8,512 nt of DNA. Source: Alphaproteobacteria bacterium. GTDB lineage: Bacteria; Pseudomonadota; Alphaproteobacteria; Puniceispirillales; Puniceispirillaceae. Shown piece by piece: positions 1 to 6,269 of this stretch. Positions within the stretch are counted from its first letter, which is position 1. Each line of letters opens with the position of its first letter. The notes beneath the pieces are model-generated. The model was given only the letters and a program-made list of their open reading frames with translations. It did not search any database and was not told where the DNA came from. The position numbers and the translations under genes are program-made. Location: the NCBI GenBank assembly GCA_011525265.1, contig WTHV01000094.1, positions 1 through 8,512 of the forward strand, read 5' to 3'.

Positions 1-1255
1 CAACGATTTCAAGAACGTCAAATTCTGAAGTTGGGTTTTCTTTACCCTTCACAACGAGAACATCCTTGAAGCACTGGTGGTCTTCAGCACGATATTCTGT
101 TGGACCATTGCCAAGACCATCGAACTTAAAGCCTTCAAGAGCCTCAACAACACCGCATGGGTTAAATGTACCAGCACGCTCACAAGCATCAGCATAAAGC
201 AATGTCTGACAGTAAACTGTGTGTGCAGCCTGTGATGGCGGGAAGCCGTACTTCTCACCAAATGACTTAACGAATGCCTTTGAACCAGCATCTGATAGTG
301 ACCAGTGCCAGTTTGTTGAACCAAAGATGCCCTTAACGTTTTCACCAGCACCACGTGCCATCAAACGAGAGTAAAGTGGAACAACAATCTCAAAGTTCTT
401 GCCATTTACAACCTTGTCACGAAGACCAAACTGAACAGCAGATGTCAATGAGTTGATCATGTTCCCGCCGTAGTGGTTAAGAACAAGAACGTCTGCACCT
501 GAGTTCAATACTGGTGCAACATAGCTTGAGAAGTCAGTTGTTGTTAGTGGTGTTGTCACATTATTGACAGTTTCCCACCCTTTAGCTTCTGTTGCTGCAG
601 CAATTGATTCTTGCTGTGTCCAACCCCAGTTATAATCAGCTGTTAGGTGGTAAGCGCGACGGTCTTTACCATACATCTTTTCGAGCACAGGCGCCAAAGC
701 AGCACCTGACATATAGCCGTTAAAGAAGTGACGGAAGCCATTTGCTTTACGGTCTTTACCAGTTGTGTCATTTGAGTGTGTCAAACCAGCCATGAAAATC
801 ACGCCAGCTTCCTGACACAAGGCTTGTACAGCCACAGCCACACCTGATGATGAGCCACCTGTGATCATCACAGCGCCATCTTTTTCAATCATTGACTTCG
901 CAGACGCACGGGCCGCATCAGACTTTGTCTGTGTATCACCAGTTACGTAAGTGACTTTCTTACCTAGGATACCGTTACCCTTTAGCGCCTTTGATGAAAA
1001 TGTATTCATCATGCCGCCATCGCCTTCACCATTGAGGTGCTCAACAGCAAGCAAATATGCGCGTAGCTCATCAGCACCCTCATCAGCATAAGGACCTGTC
1101 TGAGGAACGTTAAAACCAAGTGTAACAGTGCTACCCTTTGGCTCATTCAAATACGCAGCCGCAGGGCTCGTAAAAATCGTTGGTAATGCTAAGCCAGCGC
1201 CAAGTGTCGCACTGCCCTTTAGCATACCACGACGTGTAGTGGTAAATTTAGACAT
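1..1255 (-). CDS. ABC transporter substrate-binding protein, HAAT/LivK type (partial, 3' end outside window)
   Basis: This is the periplasmic ligand-binding component of an ABC importer of the hydrophobic amino acid/amide family (type 1 periplasmic-binding fold, Peripla_BP_6-like). I translated 418 codons from the ATG at 1255 without a stop. The N-terminus has a twin-arginine leader: TTRRGMLKG at residues 5-14 with R8R9, a hydrophobic stretch at about 15-28, and cleavage probably after A34 in PAAA. The mature part opens with VTLGFNVPQTGPYADEGAD, the usual first strand and ligand-loop region. It also has TGGSSSGVAVAVQ, in the position that contacts ligand in this family, and ADYNWGWTQQ. The late segments ACERAGTF and GPTEYRAEDHQ are typical of the C-terminal lobe, so probably only a short tail is missing. 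Codon use is strongly biased (GGT, GTT, CGT, TCA, ACA, CCA), unlike the plus-strand genes, which suggests high expression. The ligand cannot be read from sequence. Permease and ATPase genes are not in the window. Confidence 0.93.
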   Translation of the reverse strand, partial: MSKFTTTRRGMLKGSATLGAGLALPTIFTSPAAAYLNEPKGSTVTLGFNVPQTGPYADEGADELRAYLLAVEHLNGEGDGGMMNTFSSKALKGNGILGKKVTYVTGDTQTKSDAARASAKSMIEKDGAVMITGGSSSGVAVAVQALCQEAGVIFMAGLTHSNDTTGKDRKANGFRHFFNGYMSGAALAPVLEKMYGKDRRAYHLTADYNWGWTQQESIAAATEAKGWETVNNVTTPLTTTDFSSYVAPVLNSGADVLVLNHYGGNMINSLTSAVQFGLRDKVVNGKNFEIVVPLYSRLMARGAGENVKGIFGSTNWHWSLSDAGSKAFVKSFGEKYGFPPSQAAHTVYCQTLLYADACERAGTFNPCGVVEALEGFKFDGLGNGPTEYRAEDHQCFKDVLVVKGKENPTSEFDVLEIV

Positions 1256-1257
1256 GA

Positions 1258-1267
1258 TTCCTCCCTT
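1258..1267 (-). promoter_or_regulatory. Ribosome binding site deciding the start of the substrate-binding protein
   Basis: On the minus strand AAGGGAGGAA lies just before the ATG at 1255, with near-ideal spacing. A second ATG lies 12 codons upstream in the same frame (position 1291), but its AGGAG is only one base away, too close for good initiation. The downstream start also puts the twin-arginine motif at residues 8-9, as expected. I therefore chose 1255. Confidence 0.8.
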
Positions 1268-1421
1268 GTCTATCTCCTGCTTGACCGCCATCTCCTGACT
1301 GCCAAGACTTCACATAAAACCCACCGCACGTTTATTTTGAGGTAGCGTGCTAACAGGCATTCTGTCATCTCATCAACTTGCCCTCCGCCAAGCAATGGTG
1401 ATTCTGTTTCACCAGGCAGAA

Positions 1422-1442
1422 TATGTAAAAAATATTTGTAAA
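1422..1442. promoter_or_regulatory. Two TGTAAA-type half-sites
   Basis: TATGTAAA (1422-1429) and TTTGTAAA (1435-1442) lie 13 nt apart, upstream of the perfect palindrome at 1455-1472, whose left arm is also TTGTAAA. TTTGTAAA is itself near-palindromic and differs by one base from the TTTGCAAA-like motif I recall for RamB/PrpR/MccR-type ScfR regulators. They are plausible additional operator elements for the adjacent regulator. The region is AT-rich, so chance similarity is possible. Confidence 0.4.
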
Positions 1443-1454
1443 CCGCCTAAATTA

Positions 1455-1472
1455 TTGTAAAGTTTTTTACAA
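1455..1472. promoter_or_regulatory. Perfect palindrome TTGTAAA-N4-TTTACAA, candidate operator
   Basis: The arms TTGTAAA (1455-1461) and TTTACAA (1466-1472) are exact reverse complements separated by GTTT. The site lies about 60 nt before the ATG of the HTH regulator and about 185 nt before the divergent substrate-binding protein. A dimeric HTH protein encoded beside such a site is commonly its own regulator. The similarity of the half-site to TTTGCAAA-like sites of ScfR-family regulators supports this; binding itself is inference. Confidence 0.5.
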
Positions 1473-1489
1473 CTAAGCCGCTTGCTTAG
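1473..1489. promoter_or_regulatory. Second inverted repeat CTAAGC-N5-GCTTAG in the regulator leader
   Basis: CTAAGC (1473-1478) and GCTTAG (1484-1489) form a perfect 6-bp inverted repeat with a 5-nt spacer, starting at the very next base after the TTGTAAA palindrome. It may be a second protein-binding site or, if transcribed, a short 5'-UTR hairpin about 30 nt ahead of the ribosome binding site. No run of T follows, so it is not an intrinsic terminator. Confidence 0.35.
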
Positions 1490-1520
1490 GGTCTTCCTGA
1501 CAGGTGGCAGCAAAAAAGAT

Positions 1521-1526
1521 AAAGGG
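1521..1526 (+). promoter_or_regulatory. Ribosome binding site deciding the start of the ScfR-type regulator
   Basis: AAAGGG sits 7 nt before the ATG at 1534. A GTG ten codons upstream (1504) is in frame but has only a weak AGG overlapping the start codon, and it would add a basic stretch before the HTH. HTH proteins of this kind usually begin a few residues before the GxRIRxxR motif, so 1534 is preferred. Confidence 0.65.
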
Positions 1527-1533
1527 TAGTGAT

Positions 1534-2796
1534 ATGGCACAAACAGTGGGAGGGCGCATACGTGAATTCCGCAAACAACGTGGGCATAAACAATCCGAAC
1601 TAGCCGCATTTGTTGGTATTTCACCCACTTACCTTAACCTCATTGAACATGATAAGCGCGCTGTGGCTGGTAAACTTTTATCGGAATTTGCCAGCATATT
1701 GCAGGTTGACCGCACCCAATTATTACGCGGTGCCACAGCAGAGGTTATAGAGCAATTACAACAAGCCGCGCGTCAAATGCCGCTATCTGATAACACGCCT
1801 TCAGCTGAATTAGATGATATTGAGCTTTTCACCACACGCTTTCCGGGGTGGGTGAATGTGCTATCTCATCAAGCCGCAACACAAAAGCGACTTGAGTCTC
1901 TCATTGAAGGGCTATCAGACCGATTATCACATGACCCTGTCCTATCTGAGACGATACATATCATGCTCTCAAATATCACCGCTATTCGTTCTATTTCTGA
2001 ATTGCTTGTGGTACGCGGCTCCATGGATGAGGAGCGGCAGAAATCATTTATTCAGAGCATCTTTCTTGAAAGTAAGAGATTATCAGTCAGCGCAGAAAAA
2101 TTACTTGAACAATTTGAACCAGCATCTAGCACCCTCTCAGAGAGGCATTCAGAAAAAAATCAGCCCCTATCAAGCGACAAGTATCAAAAAACCGTGCCAG
2201 CAGCACCTCTGTCAGAACAGCTGAAATTCCCTGAAAATCTTACAAGCTCGCAAAGCTTTATGGCGGCACAAGAGGCCATAACGATTGAAGCGCTGAAAAA
2301 GAGCAAAAACGCTCATCATTATCAGCCCTTCTTAATTGCTGACTATTTTGATTTACCAGCACGTGCGGTATTCTATCAGCTTTTATGCTTATCAAACGAA
2401 GGTGATTTACCTGACTATGGCTTATTAGAAGTTGATAATGCAGGCGGTGTGCTGTTTCGTCATGAGGTCAGTACAATGCGCCTGCCCTCTCGCTCTGGTG
2501 CATGCCCAAGATGGCCTGTCTACCGCGCATTAGGTCTAACAGGCGAGCCAGTTATCCAAAAATTACAATTCATCACAGGTGAGACCTATCAAGCCTATGC
2601 CATATCATCGGCAAGAAAAAGAGATTATGCCCAGCTTGTCCCTGTCAGCCAGTCTGTCATGCTGTTTCATGAAGTGGCAGGTGATGAGCCAGCACAGCTT
2701 GCAACCCCTGTGATAGATGTGGGCTTTCACTGCTCAGTCTGTCGTCATACAAATTGCACAGATAGGCGCGAAGTCTATGCCCTTTTTGACGAATAA
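1534..2796 (+). CDS. XRE-type HTH regulator with ScfR (short-chain fatty acyl-CoA) C-terminal domain and a kinase-like middle segment
   Basis: Predicted cytoplasmic DNA-binding regulator of 420 residues, numbered from the ATG at 1534. Residues about 6-62 are an XRE helix-turn-helix (GGRIREFRKQRGHKQSELA, then GISPTYLNLIEHDKR). Residues about 265-418 resemble the ScfR C-terminal domain (PF09856 type): RSGACPRWPVYRAL at 320-333, TGETYQAYAIS at 348-358, and the cysteine cluster C400-x2-C403-x4-C408 followed by DRR. Members such as RamB, PrpR and MccR respond to acyl-CoA or propionate/acetate metabolism. Those proteins normally carry an IrrE/peptidase-like middle domain. I see no HExxH here; instead residues about 127-195 are helical and align to the DHp helices of the kinase encoded downstream, with H142 at the phosphoacceptor position. 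A low-complexity linker (about 195-250) precedes the C-terminal domain. The downstream response regulator starts 82 nt later and may have its own promoter. Start uncertainty: GTG at 1504. Confidence 0.88.
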   Translation: MAQTVGGRIREFRKQRGHKQSELAAFVGISPTYLNLIEHDKRAVAGKLLSEFASILQVDRTQLLRGATAEVIEQLQQAARQMPLSDNTPSAELDDIELFTTRFPGWVNVLSHQAATQKRLESLIEGLSDRLSHDPVLSETIHIMLSNITAIRSISELLVVRGSMDEERQKSFIQSIFLESKRLSVSAEKLLEQFEPASSTLSERHSEKNQPLSSDKYQKTVPAAPLSEQLKFPENLTSSQSFMAAQEAITIEALKKSKNAHHYQPFLIADYFDLPARAVFYQLLCLSNEGDLPDYGLLEVDNAGGVLFRHEVSTMRLPSRSGACPRWPVYRALGLTGEPVIQKLQFITGETYQAYAISSARKRDYAQLVPVSQSVMLFHEVAGDEPAQLATPVIDVGFHCSVCRHTNCTDRREVYALFDE

Positions 2797-2864
2797 TTGC
2801 CGCAAATGGCTTTAGCTGTTTTCCCTCTAGCTTTTATGCGCAATTTTTGTCAGTCTTTCATCAT

Positions 2865-2874
2865 AAGGTGGGGG
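2865..2874 (+). promoter_or_regulatory. Purine-rich ribosome binding site of the response regulator
   Basis: AAGGTGGGGG ends 4 nt before the ATG at 2879. It is the only good start signal in the 82-nt gap after the HTH regulator and supports the ATG as the true start of the receiver protein. Confidence 0.6.
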
Positions 2875-2878
2875 AAAT

Positions 2879-3259
2879 ATGACTGTTATATCTATTGTAG
2901 AAGATGAGCCTTTCATCATAGAGGCCTTGCGCTATTTGTTTGAGCTTGAAGGATGGGATGTTCACACATTAGAAGATGGCGCAGGTGCGGCAGATGCGTT
3001 GTTGGAAAAGAGACCATCTTTGATTGTGCTTGATTACATGTTGCCAAATAAATCAGGCGTCACAGTCGCGCGCGAAGTGAGAAGCCACCCTTTGGGTGAA
3101 ACGATTCCCATCTTAATGCTCACCGCCAAAGGGCAATCAAAAGACAGGCATATGGCACATTTATCAGGTGTTACCCATTTCATGACAAAGCCCTTTGCCA
3201 ATGCAGAGCTTGTTGCAGCTGTTAAAACCCTTTTAGAGACGGCCCCCAAAACCGACTAG
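2879..3259 (+). CDS. Single-domain (CheY/DivK-like) response regulator
   Basis: A 126-residue stand-alone receiver domain that would accept phosphate from a histidine kinase, most likely the SLC5-type kinase encoded two genes downstream. All catalytic positions are present: acid pair E8/D9 in IVEDEP, phosphoacceptor D52 in LIVLDYMLP, switch T82 in LMLTAKG, aromatic F101, and K104 in TKPF. The protein ends about 20 residues after KPF, the normal end of a receiver, so there is no HTH, GGDEF or other output domain and no sign of truncation. It must act by binding a partner. The HTH regulator encoded immediately upstream, with its kinase-like helical segment, is the obvious candidate (inference). 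The two-helix membrane protein follows after 30 nt, so these genes are probably co-transcribed. CbrB and CrbR, partners of related kinases, carry DNA-binding outputs, which this one lacks. Confidence 0.95.
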   Translation: MTVISIVEDEPFIIEALRYLFELEGWDVHTLEDGAGAADALLEKRPSLIVLDYMLPNKSGVTVAREVRSHPLGETIPILMLTAKGQSKDRHMAHLSGVTHFMTKPFANAELVAAVKTLLETAPKTD

Positions 3260-3277
3260 AATAGACGCATTGCCAGC

Positions 3278-3284
3278 AAGGAGG
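3278..3284 (+). promoter_or_regulatory. Consensus ribosome binding site AAGGAGG before the small membrane protein
   Basis: A full AAGGAGG lies 5 nt ahead of the ATG at 3290. It is the strongest Shine-Dalgarno sequence in the cluster. Because the kinase start is embedded in the stop of this small gene, this site may drive translation of both. Confidence 0.75.
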
Positions 3285-3289
3285 CCGTT

Positions 3290-3550
3290 ATGAGACACGC
3301 ACGCTATAACCGCGCTTCGCTGATGATTTGCATCATTGCCATTGTTATATTGACCACCCCTTTATTAAATCTTGTCATCCATGCATCGCGCGATAAATCT
3401 TTGTTAAGCATGGGAACAGGCTTATTCTTATTTTGGATGGCACTTATCATCGCAACGATTATCTCTAACCGCTTTCATCAAGAAACGCCGCGCATAAATA
3501 CCTCTCAAAATGAGGTGCAATCACCCGGCCAAAATGGTGATATCTCATGA
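3290..3550 (+). CDS. Small two-helix inner-membrane protein coupled to the kinase gene
   Basis: An 86-residue protein with two predicted transmembrane helices, about residues 11-31 (LMICIIAIVILTTPLLNLVI) and 42-60 (GTGLFLFWMALIIATIIS), a basic N-terminus and a hydrophilic, Asn/Gln-rich tail. Its stop overlaps the kinase start as ATGA (3547-3550), the signature of translational coupling, and it has a consensus ribosome binding site. I do not recognise a named family with certainty. The position and size recall CbrX, the small protein encoded just upstream of and coupled to cbrA in Pseudomonas, and the topology recalls the small DUF485/DUF4212 partners of SLC5 acetate/solute symporters. A role as accessory subunit of the transporter-like sensor is inference. 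Gene reality is well supported by ribosome binding site, coupling and composition; function is not. Confidence 0.85.
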   Translation: MRHARYNRASLMICIIAIVILTTPLLNLVIHASRDKSLLSMGTGLFLFWMALIIATIISNRFHQETPRINTSQNEVQSPGQNGDIS

Positions 3551-6264
3551 GTAGTTTGCAGATTGTTGCGTTTATTGCGATTCTTTATGCCGCATTATTA
3601 TTTGGTGTGGCTTTCTTTGCTGATAGAGCTGCACGAAAACGCAAATCATACTTCTTTACCTCCCCTTTGGTCTATACGCTTTCATTGTCTGTTTATTGTA
3701 CGGCATGGACATTTTATGGGGCGGTTGGCTCAGCGGCGCGTAATGGGTTTGAGTTTTTAACCATCTATTTAGGGCCAACCATCATATTTGTAGGCTGGTG
3801 GTGGTTTTTGCGACGGCTTGTGCGTATTGGGCGCGTTGAAAAGCTGACCTCTATTGCTGATTTTGTTTCAGCACGTTATGGCAAAAGCTCCTCTCTTGCG
3901 GCAGTCATAACCATTATCGGCATCATAGGAACAACACCTTACATCGCCTTGCAATTGCAATCTTTGACCTTGTCATTTTCTGTCTTTACCACAGAGCCGA
4001 TTGGGGCAAATACCAAAGCAACAGAGACGCTCATTGCATTAATTATCGCCATAGGACTTGCCATATTCACCACCATATTTGGCACGCGCAACATCACTGT
4101 CTCAGAACGCCATGAAGGTGTTGTCACAGCCATTGCCCTTGAGGCGATTGTAAAGATGGTGGCACTTGTGGCGGTTGGCATTGCTGTTGTTTATTGGATT
4201 TCAACAAGTAGCACCCCGCTTATGACAGAAGAGCTTACCGCACGTTTTGATGCGCATAGCTTTTATTCCTCACGATGGGCGACACTGATTTTCCTCTCAG
4301 CATTTGCGATTATTTGCCTGCCACGGATGTTCCAAGTGATGGTTGTTGAAAACCATAGTGAGCGCCAACTTGCCCTCGCCTCTTGGGCGTTTCCGACCTA
4401 TCTTTTCATTATGTGCCTCTTTGTGATGCCGATCGCCCTATTTGGGTTAAGCAATCTTGGCACACACGCAAATCCTGACTTATTTGTGATAACTGTCCCC
4501 CTTTCGCAAGGACAAAATGCGCTTGCGATTACGGCCTTTTTAGGGGGGTTTTCATCTGCGACCTCTATGGTGATCATGGCAACACTTGCGCTTGCGACAA
4601 TGGTCTCAAACCACCTGATTTTGCCTTTGAGCCTGATGTTGCAAAGCAAGGCACCACATTTGCGAAGTGACTTGCGCCAAATCACACTTGTCTCGCGCCG
4701 TCTTACGATTTTTGTGCTGCTCGGGCTTGGTTATCTCTATTACAGCCTTTCTGGTGGTTCTGATGCGCTTGCCTCGATTGGATTAATTGCCTTTTTAGGG
4801 GTCAGTCAATTTATTCCTGCCTTGGTGGGCGGTCTAATCTGGCGACAAGCCACCAAAGCAGGGGCGCTATCGGCTGTTATAACGGGCTTTATTATTTGGC
4901 TATTTACCCTCTTCTTGCCAAGCTTTGAGAATAGCTTTGCCATGCCAGCATCTGTTATTGAATATGGGTTATTTGGAATCACGCTTCTAAAGCCGTACGC
5001 CTTATTTGGCTCAAGCATACAAGACCCGCTCGTTCATGCCTTTATTTGGTCACTTGGTGCCAATAGCTTTGTATTTATCTTGGTCTCACTGGCAACAAGG
5101 CCAAGTGAAATGGAGTTATTGCAAGCCGCTATTTTCCAATCAGATGCCGCCTTAAGACGCCCGCGTTCTGTCTTTCACACAAGCGGCTCATCACATGAAT
5201 TACTTGGCCTATCGCAACGTATTTTAGGACGGCAAGCAGGACAAGCCTTCTTTAAACAAGCCGCAGAGGCGCAAGGTAAGGTGAATGCCCTACCTGAAAT
5301 TACTGCTGAAATACTTGATGAGTTAGAGCGTGAATTTGCCTCGGTGGTTGGCGCCGCAACGGCGCAAGCCATCATCCGCCAAATTGGGGGGCATGGCGAT
5401 TTATCTGTCTCTGATTTGATAGCGGTCGCTGATGAATCTGCCAGAGTGCGCGCCTATTCAGCAGAACTTGAGGTCAAATCGCAAGAGTTGGAAAATACAG
5501 CGCAACAATTACGCACAGCAAATATGCAGCTGATCTCAATGGGCGCTCAACGAGATGATTTCCTCTCGCAAGTTAGCCATGAATTACGCACGCCAATGAC
5601 CTCAATCAGGTCTTTTTCAGAAATCCTGAAAAACACAACCACAGATGATACAGAAAAAAGCACCTATTTTGCCAGCATCATTAATGAAGAAAGCCAGCGC
5701 CTGACGCGGCTTCTTGATGAAATCTTGGAATTAAACTTCCTTGAAAGCCGTGTGCCACGCCTCAATTATGAAGCAACAAATAGCGCCCAATTACTTAATC
5801 GTGCGCTTATCGCAGCTGATAGTCTGATTGAAGAGCGGGGGGCAAAAATCCACCTGCCAGATCAAATCATCTCCCTTGAAACAGATGCAGATAGGCTCGT
5901 TCAAGCCCTCATCAATTTGATATCAAATGGCATTAAGCATAATCATAAACAAGACCCCACAATTTGGATTTCAGTTGAGAGTGTCACCTCTGAGGATAGA
6001 GGCCAGAAAATGGTTCAAATCTGTGTCACAGATAATGGCCCCGGCATTCGCCCCGAAGATAAAGATATGGTGTTTGAGAAATTCGCCACCCTATCAGGTG
6101 AGAATTCCAAAAAAGGCGTAGGGCTTGGCCTTCCTATCTCTGCGCGCATTATCCAATTACTTGGCGGCACCCTTGATTTGCGAGATGAGGAAAAAGGGGC
6201 CTCATTTGCCATTCTTCTTCCTTGTGAAAAGCCGCATACCACCCCGCCATCCCTTGAGATATAG
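3547..6264 (+). CDS. SLC5/SSS-STAC hybrid sensor histidine kinase (CbrA/CrbS-like)
   Basis: A 905-residue membrane sensor kinase. Residues 1 to about 515 form a sodium:solute symporter (SLC5/PutP) module with about 13 helices. It includes TAWTFYGAVGSAARNG (52-67), ADFVSARYGKSS (104-115) and the TM8 region GGFSSATSMVIM (333-344), whose Ser/Thr residues correspond to the sodium site of transporters. Residues about 548-615 are a STAC-like linker (ELLGLSQRILGR; EREFASVVGAATAQAI). A predicted coiled coil (630-668) leads to HisKA with SHELRTP (phosphoacceptor H678). The HATPase domain has the N-box N790/N794, DNGPGI (829-834), FEKF (843-846) and KGVGLGL (856-862). No PAS domain and no C-terminal receiver are present, unlike several relatives. 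Known relatives (CbrA, CrbS, MxtR) control carbon/nitrogen use and acetate assimilation; the substrate here is not readable. It overlaps the small membrane protein by 4 nt. Confidence 0.95.
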   Translation: MSSLQIVAFIAILYAALLFGVAFFADRAARKRKSYFFTSPLVYTLSLSVYCTAWTFYGAVGSAARNGFEFLTIYLGPTIIFVGWWWFLRRLVRIGRVEKLTSIADFVSARYGKSSSLAAVITIIGIIGTTPYIALQLQSLTLSFSVFTTEPIGANTKATETLIALIIAIGLAIFTTIFGTRNITVSERHEGVVTAIALEAIVKMVALVAVGIAVVYWISTSSTPLMTEELTARFDAHSFYSSRWATLIFLSAFAIICLPRMFQVMVVENHSERQLALASWAFPTYLFIMCLFVMPIALFGLSNLGTHANPDLFVITVPLSQGQNALAITAFLGGFSSATSMVIMATLALATMVSNHLILPLSLMLQSKAPHLRSDLRQITLVSRRLTIFVLLGLGYLYYSLSGGSDALASIGLIAFLGVSQFIPALVGGLIWRQATKAGALSAVITGFIIWLFTLFLPSFENSFAMPASVIEYGLFGITLLKPYALFGSSIQDPLVHAFIWSLGANSFVFILVSLATRPSEMELLQAAIFQSDAALRRPRSVFHTSGSSHELLGLSQRILGRQAGQAFFKQAAEAQGKVNALPEITAEILDELEREFASVVGAATAQAIIRQIGGHGDLSVSDLIAVADESARVRAYSAELEVKSQELENTAQQLRTANMQLISMGAQRDDFLSQVSHELRTPMTSIRSFSEILKNTTTDDTEKSTYFASIINEESQRLTRLLDEILELNFLESRVPRLNYEATNSAQLLNRALIAADSLIEERGAKIHLPDQIISLETDADRLVQALINLISNGIKHNHKQDPTIWISVESVTSEDRGQKMVQICVTDNGPGIRPEDKDMVFEKFATLSGENSKKGVGLGLPISARIIQLLGGTLDLRDEEKGASFAILLPCEKPHTTPPSLEI

Positions 6265-6269
6265 CTATT

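Noticed and set aside
49..354. Open frame on the minus strand (101 codons) and the lack of any complete long frame across 1-1255
   Set aside because: The frame starting at 1255 on the same strand reads as a coherent binding protein through the whole interval; the 49-354 frame is a shadow with odd composition.
1504..1533. GTG start giving ten extra residues on the HTH regulator
   Set aside because: The ATG at 1534 has AAAGGG at good spacing and begins where the family usually does; the GTG has only an overlapping AGG. Kept as an alternative.
1409..1624. Minus-strand frame across the divergent control region
   Set aside because: It overlaps the start of the HTH regulator and the palindromic sites, has no ribosome binding site, and its product has no recognisable features.
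2797..2848. Possible terminator between the regulator and the receiver (TTGCcGC with GCGCAA, then five T)
   Set aside because: The stem is about six pairs with a bulge and a loop of some 34 nt, too weak to call.
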